Notes: a model not told the origin generated them from the letters alone. A stretch of DNA of 34,587 nucleotides from Lentisphaerota bacterium (GCA_022837245.1 JALHHX010000032.1:1-34587), one strand, 5' to 3'. Shown: positions 7,683 to 17,035, counted from the stretch's first letter. Numbers and translations are program-made.

Positions 7683-10286
7683 CTATGCCACGATGTTGAC
7701 AAGGCGGCCGGGCACGCAGATCACTTTGCGGATTGGACGCCCGCCGACTGCCTCGATCACGGCGGGATCTGCAAGCGCCAGGGCACGCATTTCGTCCTGT
7801 GAAAGATCGGGCGCCATCATTATGCGCGCCTTGATCTTGCCTGCCACCTGGACGGCGACCTCCACCTCGGCGGCTTTCAGATATTTTTCATCGTATTCAG
7901 GCCACTTTACATAAGCGATCGTGCCTTCGTGCCCAAGCTCGCCCCAGAGCTCTTCGCACAGATGCGGCGCGAACGGCGAGAGCAGGATGACAAATGTCTC
8001 CGCGGCCTCGCGCGGGATGGGCTTGCCTTCGCCGGAAAAGCCGTTCACGAATATCATCAGCTGGCTGATGGCCGTGTTGAAATCGAGCGCCTCGATATCA
8101 TCCGTCACCTTCTTGATCGTAGTGTGGCAGAGTCTGGACTGTTCCACATTCATCGGCACGTCCTCGACTGGCTGGCCGGCGACCATCCTGAATGAGCGGC
8201 GGAGGAAACGGAACACGCCTTCCACGCCCTGCGTGTTCCATGGCTTTACGGCGTCGAGCGGCCCCATGAACATCTCGTAGAGGCGCATGCTGTCGGCACC
8301 GTATTCGCGGATGACATCGTCGGGGTTGACAACGTTCTTCAGGGACTTGGACATCTTGGCCGCGAATTCGACGAGTTTCTCGCCGGTCTCCTTATTCACG
8401 GGGCCATCCGCTGTTGCTTCCACCTTGTCGGTTGCCACGAGCGCTCCACGAGAGTCTTTGTACGAGATGCCAAGGATCATACCTTGGTTGACGAGCCTCT
8501 GGAACGGCTCTTTTGTTGAGACGTATCCGAGGTCGAACAACACTTTGTGCCAGAACCGGGCGTAAAGCAAGTGCAGCACGGCGTGCTCCGCGCCCCCGAC
8601 ATAGAGATCGACCGGCATCCAGTATTTCTCCTTTGCTGGATCCACGAACGTCTTATCGTTATGCGGATCTAGATACCGCAGATAATACCAACACGAGCCG
8701 GCCCATTGTGGCATGGTGTTAGTCTCGCGCCAGCCTTGCATGCCCGTGGCAGGGTCGGTGTAGCGTGTCCATTGCTTTGCTTTTGCAAGCGGCGGCTCGC
8801 CGGTGCCAGATGGCTTGAAATCTTCCATCTCGGGAAGAGTCAGCGGCAGATCCTCGTCGGGAACGAGCTGGATGGTGCCATCGTCCATGTGTATCACCGG
8901 GAACGGCTCGCCCCAGTAACGCTGGCGGCTGAAGAGCCAGTCGCGGAGTTTATACTGTGTTTTGGCGCGTCCGATGCCACGCGCGGCAAGCCACTCGGTG
9001 GCGGCCTTTTTGGACTGCTCCACATGCATTCCGTTTATATCCAGCCCCTCGGAATTGGCGGAACCGATCATAGTGCCCGGTCCGGTCCAACATGCTTTGC
9101 CTGCGAGAACCGCCTGGACGTCAACACCCTCGATGGCGGCCGCCTCACGATCCGGATCTATAATGCAGATTATGGGGAGGTTGAACTTCTGGGCGAACTC
9201 GAAGTCGCGCGTGTCGTGCGCTGGAACAGCCATGATCGCGCCCGTGCCATAAGTGGCGAGGACGTAGTCCGCGATCCAGACGGGGATTTTGCCGCCGGTG
9301 ACGGGGTTGATGGCGTAACAGCCCGTGAAAACGCCGGTCTTCTCCGTTGCGAGTTCAGTGCGATCCATGTCGCTCTTCCTCGCGGCGGCTTCGCAATAGG
9401 CTTTAACGTCGGCCTTGCGCGCGGGCGCCGTGATAGAATCGACGAGCGGATGCTCGGGCGAAAGCACCATGTACGTCGCGCCGAAAAGGGTGTCGGGACG
9501 CGTGGTGTAGACGGTTACCTCGTCGCCTTCGGGGCGGTCGAACTTGAACACCACTTCAGCGCCATTGGATTTACCTATCCAGTTGCGCTGCATTTCCTTG
9601 ATGCCCTCCGGCCAGTCAAGGCCATCGAGATCTTCCAGCAGCCGATCGGCGTATTCTGTTATGCGCAGCATCCACTGGCGCATCGGGCGGCGTTCCACGG
9701 GGTGGTTGCCTCGCTCGCTGCGCCCGTTGATCACCTCCTCGTTGGCGAGGACTGTGCCGAGCGCGGGGCACCAGTTGACGGGGATCTCGGCTATGTACGC
9801 GAGTCCCTTTTTGTAGAGCTGCTTGAAGATCCACTGCGTCCACTTGTAGTAGCCGGGGTCGGTCGTGTTGATCTCGCGGTCCCAGTCGTAGCTGAAGCCG
9901 AGCGCTTTTATCTGGCGCTTGAAGGTCGCGATGTTTTTCCCAGTCGTGATGGCGGGGTGCGTTCCGGTCTCGACTGCGTACTGCTCGGCGGGCAGCCCGA
10001 ACGCGTCCCAGCCCATGGGGTGGAGCACGTTGAAGCCGCGCTGGCGTTTATAGCGGCACAGAATGTCCGTAGCCGTGTACCCCTCGGGGTGCCCCACGTG
10101 GAGACCGGCCCCGCTGGGGTACGGGAACATGTCGAGTACGTAGTACTTGGGCTTGTCTTCGGCACAATCTGGGGTTTTAAACGTCTTGTTCTTCTCCCAG
10201 TAGGTCTGCCATTTCTTCTCTATTTCCTCGAAATTATAGTCGGATATGCTCTTTTTCAAGTATTTCTGCGTAGTTGGTGCTGGCAT
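7683..10286 (-). CDS. leuS: Leucyl-tRNA synthetase
   Basis: Class I aminoacyl-tRNA synthetase charging tRNA-Leu. The HIGH-type motif is HVGH in GAGLHVGHPEGYTATDI (residues 63-66) and the KMSKS loop is intact in AAKMSKSLKNVVNPDDV (about 644-648). Between them lies the CP1 editing domain, with the threonine-rich TVYTTRPDTLFGATYMVLSPEHP and the YGTGAIMAVPAHDTRDFEFA motif used to hydrolyse mischarged tRNA. At 867 residues it is a full-length bacterial LeuS. The start ATG at 10286 is preceded by a weak purine-rich AAGAGAAAA stretch. An 80-base gap separates it from the upstream PDZ-protein gene on the same strand. Confidence 0.97.
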   Translation of the reverse strand: MPAPTTQKYLKKSISDYNFEEIEKKWQTYWEKNKTFKTPDCAEDKPKYYVLDMFPYPSGAGLHVGHPEGYTATDILCRYKRQRGFNVLHPMGWDAFGLPAEQYAVETGTHPAITTGKNIATFKRQIKALGFSYDWDREINTTDPGYYKWTQWIFKQLYKKGLAYIAEIPVNWCPALGTVLANEEVINGRSERGNHPVERRPMRQWMLRITEYADRLLEDLDGLDWPEGIKEMQRNWIGKSNGAEVVFKFDRPEGDEVTVYTTRPDTLFGATYMVLSPEHPLVDSITAPARKADVKAYCEAAARKSDMDRTELATEKTGVFTGCYAINPVTGGKIPVWIADYVLATYGTGAIMAVPAHDTRDFEFAQKFNLPIICIIDPDREAAAIEGVDVQAVLAGKACWTGPGTMIGSANSEGLDINGMHVEQSKKAATEWLAARGIGRAKTQYKLRDWLFSRQRYWGEPFPVIHMDDGTIQLVPDEDLPLTLPEMEDFKPSGTGEPPLAKAKQWTRYTDPATGMQGWRETNTMPQWAGSCWYYLRYLDPHNDKTFVDPAKEKYWMPVDLYVGGAEHAVLHLLYARFWHKVLFDLGYVSTKEPFQRLVNQGMILGISYKDSRGALVATDKVEATADGPVNKETGEKLVEFAAKMSKSLKNVVNPDDVIREYGADSMRLYEMFMGPLDAVKPWNTQGVEGVFRFLRRSFRMVAGQPVEDVPMNVEQSRLCHTTIKKVTDDIEALDFNTAISQLMIFVNGFSGEGKPIPREAAETFVILLSPFAPHLCEELWGELGHEGTIAYVKWPEYDEKYLKAAEVEVAVQVAGKIKARIMMAPDLSQDEMRALALADPAVIEAVGGRPIRKVICVPGRLVNIVA

Positions 10287-10366
10287 GATTTTCTCTTAGT
10301 TGACTTGCGTTCAAACGTCCAGTGGACAATGGAACAAGATCCCAAGAGTAACACCATTAACCCCGG

Positions 10367-12556
10367 CTAGTCAACAACAGGTTCGGCATCCGCGTTGCCG
10401 GCGGCACTGAATTGTACGACGCGCGAGCTATTCATGCGCAGGACGTCGAGCTTGAAATCAGTGGCGTTCTTCACCGCTTCCTCGAACTCGCCCACGTTGT
10501 GCACCGCCGTTCCGTTGACTGCGGTTACCACTTCAAACTTCTTTACGCCGGCTGTGATCGCCTTGCCGGAGGTTTCCATTTTGCATACGACCACGCCAGG
10601 GGCGCCTTGCGCAAGGTTGAGGTATTCACGCACTTCGAAAGTCAGGTCGCACACGGATATTCCCGCGTTCTTCCATTCGTATTCCTTCGCGTTCTCAAAG
10701 TAAGTCGGCCCTTTCTCGATGACGAGTTCTTTGGAGATTTTCTCATTGCCGCCGATGAATTCGACCTGCACCTTGGAGCCGACGCCGATGCGCATAAGCG
10801 ACGAGGTAAAATCGTTCTTAACTGCCGGCCACGGCGCGGGGATGTATTCGGAGACCTCTGAAGTTATGTTGTCGAGCTCGTCCCATGGGAATCTGCCGCG
10901 GAACATATCCATGGCATCGGATATCTTAACCTTGCGCGGGACGACATCGCCTTCCGCCCGCATCGAAACGAGAATCCAATCGGGTTGCACTCCGGCTTTT
11001 TCAGCCGCGGAGCCTGGATGAACGTGTTGGACTATCGCCCCGTAGCTTCCGTTCCCGGTTTCGGACATGACGCCCATAGCCTCTGCGAGCGCCGGGTCGA
11101 GTGCCTGCAGGTCGAGCCCGACCCAGCCGATGGCTCCGTCGTCCGTTTCAGGCACTGGCTTCGCGGCGGCGTCAATGTCTGCCTCCCCCGCCTCGGCGAA
11201 CGCCACGAACACCGATGAAGGCACGTAAATTTCTTCGCTGTGGCTTCTCCATCTTTCCTCTTCGCCAAGTGAGTCCTGGGCATCACGCACTTGGGCGACG
11301 TTCCAGAGCGCCTCGCCATCCATGTTGAATATCACGGAACCCGGAGTGTCGCGCGCGGGGACGGCGACAGCGGGCGTGTTGCGCCACCCGAATTCGCGCG
11401 CAAGCAGGCGGACGCGGTTCGAGCGTATTTTTGTTTTGCCGTCACCCGCCGGGGAAACATCGACCAACATCTGAATCTTCTGAGTCTGGCCTCGGAAATC
11501 CTCTTCTGCGATTTTCAGAGTGGCTTCTGGATGCGCGCCCGGGAGCTTCGCGACCATCAAATTAACCCTTTTATGGACGAAATTGAACTCCGCCTCCTCC
11601 ATCTTCCCGTCGGGGAAATAGACCTTTATTTTGTCCAGGCGCGTCAACTGTTTGCGGTTTTCACCAATAAATACTGCAATTTCGGAATCTTTGACCATGA
11701 ACCCGAATGTAACGAGTTCAGACAGGTTTTCGTCATCATCGCTGTACATCCACGACCTCCCCGAGCCGGATCTCGAGGCTTTTTGCGAACGGAACGTCAG
11801 CGTGACCGGCAGGATGGAGCGCGCGGCGGCGTCCACGGCGTCCTTTGACGCCACTTCAAGCTCCGCCACGGTCAGAGCCTTCCACTTCGCGGGGTCGTAC
11901 GTCTCCTCGTCGGTGGTGCGGGGGTTGAAGTTGAAGCCGCAAACGCGCATTTCCTTGTCGAAGAGCAACATGACGGGATCTTCTGAAAGGTAGCGGGTAG
12001 TGCCGTCCTGCAGGCGGTAGGCTTCGCCAGCCGCCGGTTTTGCGATTGCCACCAAGTCACTGGGGCCGGCTCCCCATTTGCTCTGCGCTATCACGACGGA
12101 CTTGTCGGGCTTGCCGGCTGCAGGGTCGACTGCCACAGGCGAGACGCCTTCGAGCGGAGCCTCGAGTCTTAGCAGCATGGCGCCCTGGTCCACGAAAACC
12201 TTCTCGAGCTTCGCCGCCACGGAAGTGTCGCCGCGCAACACTTTGATCTTGCCGATGTTCTCGGGGTTCAGTCCTATATCGACGCACAGGACGGCGTCGG
12301 GTTCCACGAGGAATCCTGCCACGAACATTGAGCGTTCGGCACCTATGAACTCCTGAACCCCTGAGGAATGGTAGTTGCCGCAATTGGGGCATTTCTCCGC
12401 CATGACCATTACGAGCGGCTCCTCAACGCCGACTAGCCGCGGCGTTAAATCCACCACCACAGCGGATGCCAGGGCGAGGTCGGACGCGGCCTTGAGCATC
12501 TCCTTCTGCTCTTCTGCTTTATCGGAGGGTTCCGCGTAGGCGGCGAATGAAGCCAA
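10367..12556 (-). CDS. Large PDZ-domain protein, apparently a catalytically dead HtrA relative
   Basis: A 729-residue protein I do not recognise by name. It contains two PDZ-like modules in the C-terminal half: one around GSYGAIVQHVHPGSAAEKAGVQPDWILVS, and one near the end with GVVVCKMETSGKAITAGVKKFEVVTAVNGTAV. The N-terminal two-thirds has beta-rich blocks resembling trypsin-like folds (VMVMAEKCPNC..., SVFVAFAEAG), but I see no His-Asp-Ser triad. A CPNCGNYHSS knuckle near residue 35 could bind a metal. The only possible start is TTG at 12556, with AAGGAG 12 bases upstream. The reading frame continues upstream through KKEQK into the stop of the HtrA gene, and the resulting peptide KKEQKAALASFAAYAEP resembles a short signal peptide lacking its Met. 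It follows the active HtrA-like gene by 20 bases and probably works with it in the envelope. Confidence 0.7.
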   Translation of the reverse strand: MASFAAYAEPSDKAEEQKEMLKAASDLALASAVVVDLTPRLVGVEEPLVMVMAEKCPNCGNYHSSGVQEFIGAERSMFVAGFLVEPDAVLCVDIGLNPENIGKIKVLRGDTSVAAKLEKVFVDQGAMLLRLEAPLEGVSPVAVDPAAGKPDKSVVIAQSKWGAGPSDLVAIAKPAAGEAYRLQDGTTRYLSEDPVMLLFDKEMRVCGFNFNPRTTDEETYDPAKWKALTVAELEVASKDAVDAAARSILPVTLTFRSQKASRSGSGRSWMYSDDDENLSELVTFGFMVKDSEIAVFIGENRKQLTRLDKIKVYFPDGKMEEAEFNFVHKRVNLMVAKLPGAHPEATLKIAEEDFRGQTQKIQMLVDVSPAGDGKTKIRSNRVRLLAREFGWRNTPAVAVPARDTPGSVIFNMDGEALWNVAQVRDAQDSLGEEERWRSHSEEIYVPSSVFVAFAEAGEADIDAAAKPVPETDDGAIGWVGLDLQALDPALAEAMGVMSETGNGSYGAIVQHVHPGSAAEKAGVQPDWILVSMRAEGDVVPRKVKISDAMDMFRGRFPWDELDNITSEVSEYIPAPWPAVKNDFTSSLMRIGVGSKVQVEFIGGNEKISKELVIEKGPTYFENAKEYEWKNAGISVCDLTFEVREYLNLAQGAPGVVVCKMETSGKAITAGVKKFEVVTAVNGTAVHNVGEFEEAVKNATDFKLDVLRMNSSRVVQFSAAGNADAEPVVD

Positions 12557-12576
12557 GGCGGCTTTTTGCTCCTTCT

Positions 12577-13932
12577 TTATTTGTTTTCTTTGAGGAAATC
12601 CAGCACAGCGCGGAAATTCCTGCCGTTTCGGATCAGATTGAACATTGCCTTGTGGTTGCGCCCGACGTTATCGACGGCTTTCTTGTGCGCCTCTCCCAGA
12701 TCTGCCAGCGTTTCGATGGGCTGGCCGTTCACGGCGACTATTATGTCGTTCGGAGCGAGAACCCGCTGGGCATTCCCCGAATCCTTGCATGCGAAGACGT
12801 ACACCCCTTTGTTCCGGCGGAAGTACAGGTCGGGGGTTTCGAACTGGTTGATTTCCTTTGCCGAGAAATCCCACCGCGGGAAATCGCGTTCCTTGCCTTC
12901 GACGGCGCCTTTGGCGTCGGGCTTGATTACGATTTTAAGCAGATCGCCACCTCTGACAACGTCGCAGACTATCTCCTCGGTTTCAGGCAGCAGGCCGAAC
13001 ATCATGCGGACGTCGGGCAGATATTCGTCGGTCACCACGTTCACGGGCGTGCCGTTGACGCGCTCAATCCTGTCCGAAGGCAGGAAGCCGGCGGCACGCG
13101 CGGGGCTGTCGGGCGCCGTCCCGGAGACGATCACGCCGTTGGTGGCGTCGAAGTACATGTCGCGCTGGAAGTCCCGCAACGGCTGCAGCAACAAGCCACT
13201 CCAGGACCAGTTGACCCTGCCGTGTTCGCGAAGCTGCTTTATGATGACCTTTGCCGATTCGGCGGGTATCGCGAAGCCGAAATCGGCGACTCCGATGAAA
13301 GTGCCGAGCGCGTTGATGCCGACGACCTCGCCTTGGGTGTTGACGAGCGGCCCCCCGGAGTTGCCGGGGCCGATGCTGGCATCGGTTTGTATCCATAGAA
13401 CGTATTCGCTATGGCCGTCTAGGTACCGCCGCGCGCAAGAGACCGTGCCGAATGTGAGGGAGCGGTTAAGTCCCCACGGGGCGCCGAGCGCGATTACGAA
13501 AGAGCCTTCGGTGAGCTTCGTGGAATCACCAAACTCGGCGAACGGCACCGTCTCCCCCTCTTTCAGCTTGAGCTTGCAGAGCGCGATGTCCATGGACTTG
13601 TCCGAGCCCAGGACTTCCGCCTCAAAGTTGCGGCCGTCGGAAAGCATGCATCTTACAGACTTTGCTTTGTCCACCACATGCCAGTTGGTGATGAACTCGC
13701 CGTCAGGCGAAATCACGAACGCGCTCCCTGAGACAGTGTCTGCAGAAAGCTTGCCGCTTTTGGTGCTTTCCGCTATGCATTGCACGTAAAGCACGGCAGG
13801 CTGGACGTTTTCCTTCGCGCGCTCGATTGTCGCGGCGAAATCGACGGGCGCGGCAGGGATCTGTGGCATTGCCTCGGAGCCGGCCAGGACGGCAACCGCG
13901 GCGAGGACCAGACAAGTTTTCGCTCTGTTCAA
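12577..13932 (-). CDS. HtrA/DegP-like serine protease with PDZ domains
   Basis: A secreted trypsin-fold protease for periplasmic protein quality control. An N-terminal signal peptide is visible (TCLVLAAVAVLAGSEAMP). The catalytic triad is complete: H85 in TNWHVVDKA, D115 in SMDIALCKL, S192 in GPGNSGGPLVN. One PDZ module follows around GVIVSGTAPDSPARAAGFLPSDRIERVNG; a second, weaker one is near GVYVFACKDSGNAQRVLAPNDIIVAVNGQP. The start is TTG at 13932, well supported by AGGAG six bases upstream. It lies 44 bases after pilC and 20 bases before the PDZ protein, all on the minus strand. It belongs to the S1C family, but orthology to a particular Deg protein cannot be decided. Confidence 0.88.
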   Translation of the reverse strand: MNRAKTCLVLAAVAVLAGSEAMPQIPAAPVDFAATIERAKENVQPAVLYVQCIAESTKSGKLSADTVSGSAFVISPDGEFITNWHVVDKAKSVRCMLSDGRNFEAEVLGSDKSMDIALCKLKLKEGETVPFAEFGDSTKLTEGSFVIALGAPWGLNRSLTFGTVSCARRYLDGHSEYVLWIQTDASIGPGNSGGPLVNTQGEVVGINALGTFIGVADFGFAIPAESAKVIIKQLREHGRVNWSWSGLLLQPLRDFQRDMYFDATNGVIVSGTAPDSPARAAGFLPSDRIERVNGTPVNVVTDEYLPDVRMMFGLLPETEEIVCDVVRGGDLLKIVIKPDAKGAVEGKERDFPRWDFSAKEINQFETPDLYFRRNKGVYVFACKDSGNAQRVLAPNDIIVAVNGQPIETLADLGEAHKKAVDNVGRNHKAMFNLIRNGRNFRAVLDFLKENK

Positions 13933-13976
13933 TTTATACTCCTGAATGTGGTTTGTGTTATGGATGGCGGGCGCCC

Positions 13977-15047
13977 TTAGCTGACGATGGATCCGAGCTG
14001 GAAGATAGGCAGGTACATGGCAATCACGATGGTGCCGATGATAATGCCCATGAACACGATAAGAAACGGCTCCATGAGTGATGTGAGCGTCTCGAGGGTG
14101 ACCTCCACTTCGTCGTCGTATGTGTCTGCGACGCTGACGAGCATTTCGTCGATGCGGCCGGATTTCTCGCCAGCGGCGATCATGCGTACCATGAGCACCG
14201 GCAGGAACGGCTTGCCTTCGAGCGAATCGCTCAGGTTGTCGCCCTGTTCAACCCCGGTTCGCGCCGACAAAAAAGATTTCCCGAGCACGCTGTTTCCCAG
14301 CGACTGGCTGACGATCTCGAGCGCATCGAGAATTGGCACGCCGCTGGTTAGCATGTGCGAGAAGAGGCGGCAGAAGCGCGCGATCGCCACCTTCTGCAGA
14401 AGGCTCCCGAACACTGGCAATTTAAGAATGGCTTGGTCGACCTTGTAGAGCCCCGCTTCGGTCGCGTGCCACCTGCGGAAAACCCAAATAGAGACGATCA
14501 GCGCTCCCAGTATGATGTACCACCATTCGCGCGTGAAGCCGCTGATGTCCACGAGCAGTTGCGTCAAAGCGGGAAGGTCTTTTCCGAAGTCGGAGAACAT
14601 TTCGGCAAACACGGGCACAACGAATGTGATAAGGCCGCCAGCGATGATGAATGAAAGCGCCAGCACCACAATCGGGTAAGTCAGCGCGGATTTGACCTTC
14701 CGCGTTAGACGCGCGGAGGAGTCCAGCATGTCCGCCAAACGCTTCAGCACAGGAGCGAACTGGCCGCTTTCCTCGCCTGCCGCGACCATGTTGACGTACA
14801 TGTCGTCGAAAATCTGCGGGAACAGCGAAAGTCCTTCCGAAAACGGCGACCCGCTCTCGATGACGTCGCGCAGCTGGCGAAGCACCTGCCTGAAGGATGC
14901 GTTTGTGCTCTGCTCCTCCAGAGTTGAAACAGAGGCCAGGATCGACATGCCCGCGTTGAGCATGCTCGCCATCTGCCTCGTGAACGGAATAAGCTCCTTT
15001 TTCCTGATCTTGCGCGCGCCGCTGACTTTGAAAACTTCTTTCGCCAT
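13977..15047 (-). CDS. pilC: Type IV pilus/type II secretion inner-membrane platform protein
   Basis: A GspF/PilC-family polytopic membrane protein that forms the platform on which the assembly ATPase acts. It has the tandem T2SSF domains: IPFTRQMASMLNAGMSILASV for the first, ARFCRLFSHMLTSGVPILDALE for the second, each followed by the ...GSPFSEGLSLFP / GDNLSDSLEGKPFLP turn and the MVAAGEESGQ / MIAAGEKSGR motif. Membrane segments are near TYPIVVLALSFIIAGGLITFVVPVF, WWYIILGALIVSIWVF and the C-terminal FLIVFMGIIIGTIVIAMYLPIF. The usual N-terminal extension is short (356 residues overall). Start ATG at 15047 has TAGGAGA upstream that overlaps the pilB stop codon, showing translational coupling. 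Confidence 0.92.
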   Translation of the reverse strand: MAKEVFKVSGARKIRKKELIPFTRQMASMLNAGMSILASVSTLEEQSTNASFRQVLRQLRDVIESGSPFSEGLSLFPQIFDDMYVNMVAAGEESGQFAPVLKRLADMLDSSARLTRKVKSALTYPIVVLALSFIIAGGLITFVVPVFAEMFSDFGKDLPALTQLLVDISGFTREWWYIILGALIVSIWVFRRWHATEAGLYKVDQAILKLPVFGSLLQKVAIARFCRLFSHMLTSGVPILDALEIVSQSLGNSVLGKSFLSARTGVEQGDNLSDSLEGKPFLPVLMVRMIAAGEKSGRIDEMLVSVADTYDDEVEVTLETLTSLMEPFLIVFMGIIIGTIVIAMYLPIFQLGSIVS

Positions 15048-15056
15048 TTTATTCTC

Positions 15057-16796
15057 CTATTCGCTCCCCGTGACCTCCAGCGCCGCCCTCAACGATGTGA
15101 GGCCTTCGCGCACTTTCACAACTCCCACATCTTTCAATGTCATCATCCCCTCTTCCACTGCTATCTTGCGGATTATGTTCGACGGGGATCCCTTGACGAC
15201 TTCCGCGCGGACGCGGTCCGATATGGGCAGCACCTCCATGATCGCCGCGCGCCCTTTGTAGCCGATCCCGTTGCATTTGGGGCAACCGACTGCGTCGAAA
15301 ATCGTGGTGCCATCGAAGGCATCGGCCCTGATTTCGTTCGCCACCAGAACCGTGGGGTCGATTTCCGCCTTCTTTTTACATACGGGGCACAGCTTGCGGT
15401 AGAGACGCTGAGCCTGGGCCAGAATAAGCGACGAAGCAAGGAGAAATGGCGGCACGCCCATGTCTATCAGTCGCGCTATGACGCTCGGGGCGTCGTTGGT
15501 GTGCAGGGTGCTGAGCACAAGATGACCGGTCAGCGCCGCTTTCACGGCAATGTCCGCAGTCTCGCCGTCACGGATTTCGCCCACGAGCACGATGTCAGGA
15601 TCCTGGCGCAAAACGGAACGCAGGACGTTAGCGAAGGACAGGCCGACCTGTTCGTTGACGTGTACCTGGTTGATGCCTGGAAGCTCATACTCCACGGGAT
15701 CCTCGGCCGTGACGATGTTGACCTCCATCTTGTTCAAGTCCTGGAGGCAGGAATAGAGCGTAGTGGTTTTGCCGGATCCGGTGGGGCCGGTGACGAGTAT
15801 GATGCCATGCGGTTGCTCGATGGCGTGCTTCATGGCATCGTAGGCAAAATCGTCTAGCCCGAGCGCGGAGAGACTCGGCGCCAGGTTTGCCTTGTCCAAC
15901 GTGCGCATCACCACCTTCTCTCCGTGGATGGTGGGCAGAATGCTCACGCGTATATCAACCTCCTTGCCAAGCGCCTTGACGCGGAAACGGCCGTCCTGCG
16001 GATTGCGCCGCTCGGCGATGTCGAGGTTCGCCATGATCTTGACGCGCGAGACGATCGCGTTATGCAGCGACTTTGCGGGACTCGGACGTTCGATGAGAGC
16101 GCCGTCTATCCTGTAACGCAACCGCGATTTCTTCTCCATCGCCTCGAAATGGATGTCGCTAGCGCCGGTGCGCAGCGCCTCGAGAAGCATGATGTTGACC
16201 ATCCTGATGACCGGCGCCTCTTCGGCGGATTCCACTGCGTGGTCTAGGGACTCGGATGAATCCTCGACCCCGCTGACCTCGAGCTCGGACTCCGCGGACT
16301 GCATCACGTTCTCCATGGCGAGATTGGGATTCTCCGAATCCTTCCTCGCCTTTACGCGCATCAGCGCCGCATGCACCTCCTTCTCGTGCGCCACCAAGGG
16401 AATTACTCCCAGTTTCGTGGCTCGCCCGATCTCCTCTATCGCCATCAAATCGAACGGATCGCCGAACACCACGGTGAGTTTATCGCCGCAATGCATGATA
16501 GGGACCGCCTTGTAGCGGCTCCAGGTCTCGAACGGCGCCAATTCGAGCAGATTCCGCGGCACCGCAAAATTACCAGGCAACACGATCGGCGCCATGCTGA
16601 AGTGCGCGGCCACCGCAAGCACCACGTCATGGGGCGGCAACGTCTTGCTGGAGATGAGATAGCGCTCCAACGGCTCCTTGCCTGCCTCGCCTATCACCTC
16701 CCGCAAACGAGTCTCAGTCAACAGCCCGCGGTTGAGCAGTTCCGTCTGAAAGCTCGAATAATATTGTTTTTCCTGCTTTTCTTGATTTTGAGCCAT
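15057..16796 (-). CDS. pilB: Type IV pilus/type II secretion assembly ATPase
   Basis: Hexameric GspE/PilB ATPase that powers pilin or pseudopilin polymerisation at the inner membrane. After an N-terminal MshEN-like region the core shows VNIMLLEALRTGASDIHFE, Walker A VTGPTGSGKTTTLYS, Asp box TAEDPVEYELPGINQVHVN, Walker B DPDIVLVGEIRDGETADIA and the His box STLHTNDAPSVIARLIDMG. A four-cysteine zinc site (CPVC and CPKC) lies near the C terminus, typical of PilB/GspE and absent from PilT. I take the ATG at 16796 (579 residues, MAQNQEKQEK); the open frame extends to 16970 but that part is not family-like. Only pilB and pilC are present here; pilin, secretin and prepilin peptidase must lie elsewhere, so pilus versus type II secretion cannot be decided. 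Confidence 0.92.
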   Translation of the reverse strand: MAQNQEKQEKQYYSSFQTELLNRGLLTETRLREVIGEAGKEPLERYLISSKTLPPHDVVLAVAAHFSMAPIVLPGNFAVPRNLLELAPFETWSRYKAVPIMHCGDKLTVVFGDPFDLMAIEEIGRATKLGVIPLVAHEKEVHAALMRVKARKDSENPNLAMENVMQSAESELEVSGVEDSSESLDHAVESAEEAPVIRMVNIMLLEALRTGASDIHFEAMEKKSRLRYRIDGALIERPSPAKSLHNAIVSRVKIMANLDIAERRNPQDGRFRVKALGKEVDIRVSILPTIHGEKVVMRTLDKANLAPSLSALGLDDFAYDAMKHAIEQPHGIILVTGPTGSGKTTTLYSCLQDLNKMEVNIVTAEDPVEYELPGINQVHVNEQVGLSFANVLRSVLRQDPDIVLVGEIRDGETADIAVKAALTGHLVLSTLHTNDAPSVIARLIDMGVPPFLLASSLILAQAQRLYRKLCPVCKKKAEIDPTVLVANEIRADAFDGTTIFDAVGCPKCNGIGYKGRAAIMEVLPISDRVRAEVVKGSPSNIIRKIAVEEGMMTLKDVGVVKVREGLTSLRAALEVTGSE

Positions 16797-16871
16797 ACCC
16801 GCATCACGCCGGAACACACCGGCTCCCAACAACGCCGAACCTCGCCGGGAAATAAACGTGCAACACGGCGT

Positions 16872-16901
16872 ATTATGCACCGTCACACGCATGTTTTGCA
16901 A
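16872..16901 (-). promoter_or_regulatory. Candidate sigma-70 promoter for pilB-pilC-htrA operon
   Basis: On the minus strand TTGCAA (16896-16901) is followed after 18 bases by CATAAT (16872-16877), four and five matches to TTGACA and TATAAT. It would give a leader of about 70 bases before the pilB ATG at 16796. This is a by-eye match only. Confidence 0.4.
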
Positions 16902-16942
16902 GCACAATGTATGCCACAAAACCTTCTTGTCTTGACACGCGA

Positions 16943-16960
16943 TGGAATGGTACGATTCCA
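16943..16960. repeat. 18-bp dyad between pilB and the ydbH-like gene
   Basis: TGGAAT, six bases, ATTCCA form a perfect 6+6 inverted repeat. It lies in the 239-base divergent intergenic region, about 76 bases before the ydbH-like start and just upstream of the candidate pilB promoter. It could be an operator; nothing else supports it. Confidence 0.3.
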
Positions 16961-17035
16961 CACACAGCAAAGGAGGGGGCGTCCGGCACCCGCTTCACAG
17001 CCCCGCGGGGATTCCGCCGGCGAAAGTACGCAAAG

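Noticed and set aside
8706..10370. Long open frame on the plus strand opposite leuS
   Set aside because: It lies wholly antisense to a well-supported leucyl-tRNA synthetase gene; long antisense frames are common in G+C-rich DNA, and the translation has no recognisable motif.
16932..16960. Promoter for the ydbH-like gene using TTGACA at 16932
   Set aside because: A perfect -35 hexamer, but no acceptable -10 lies 16-18 bases downstream (only ATTCCA; TACGAT is at 13).
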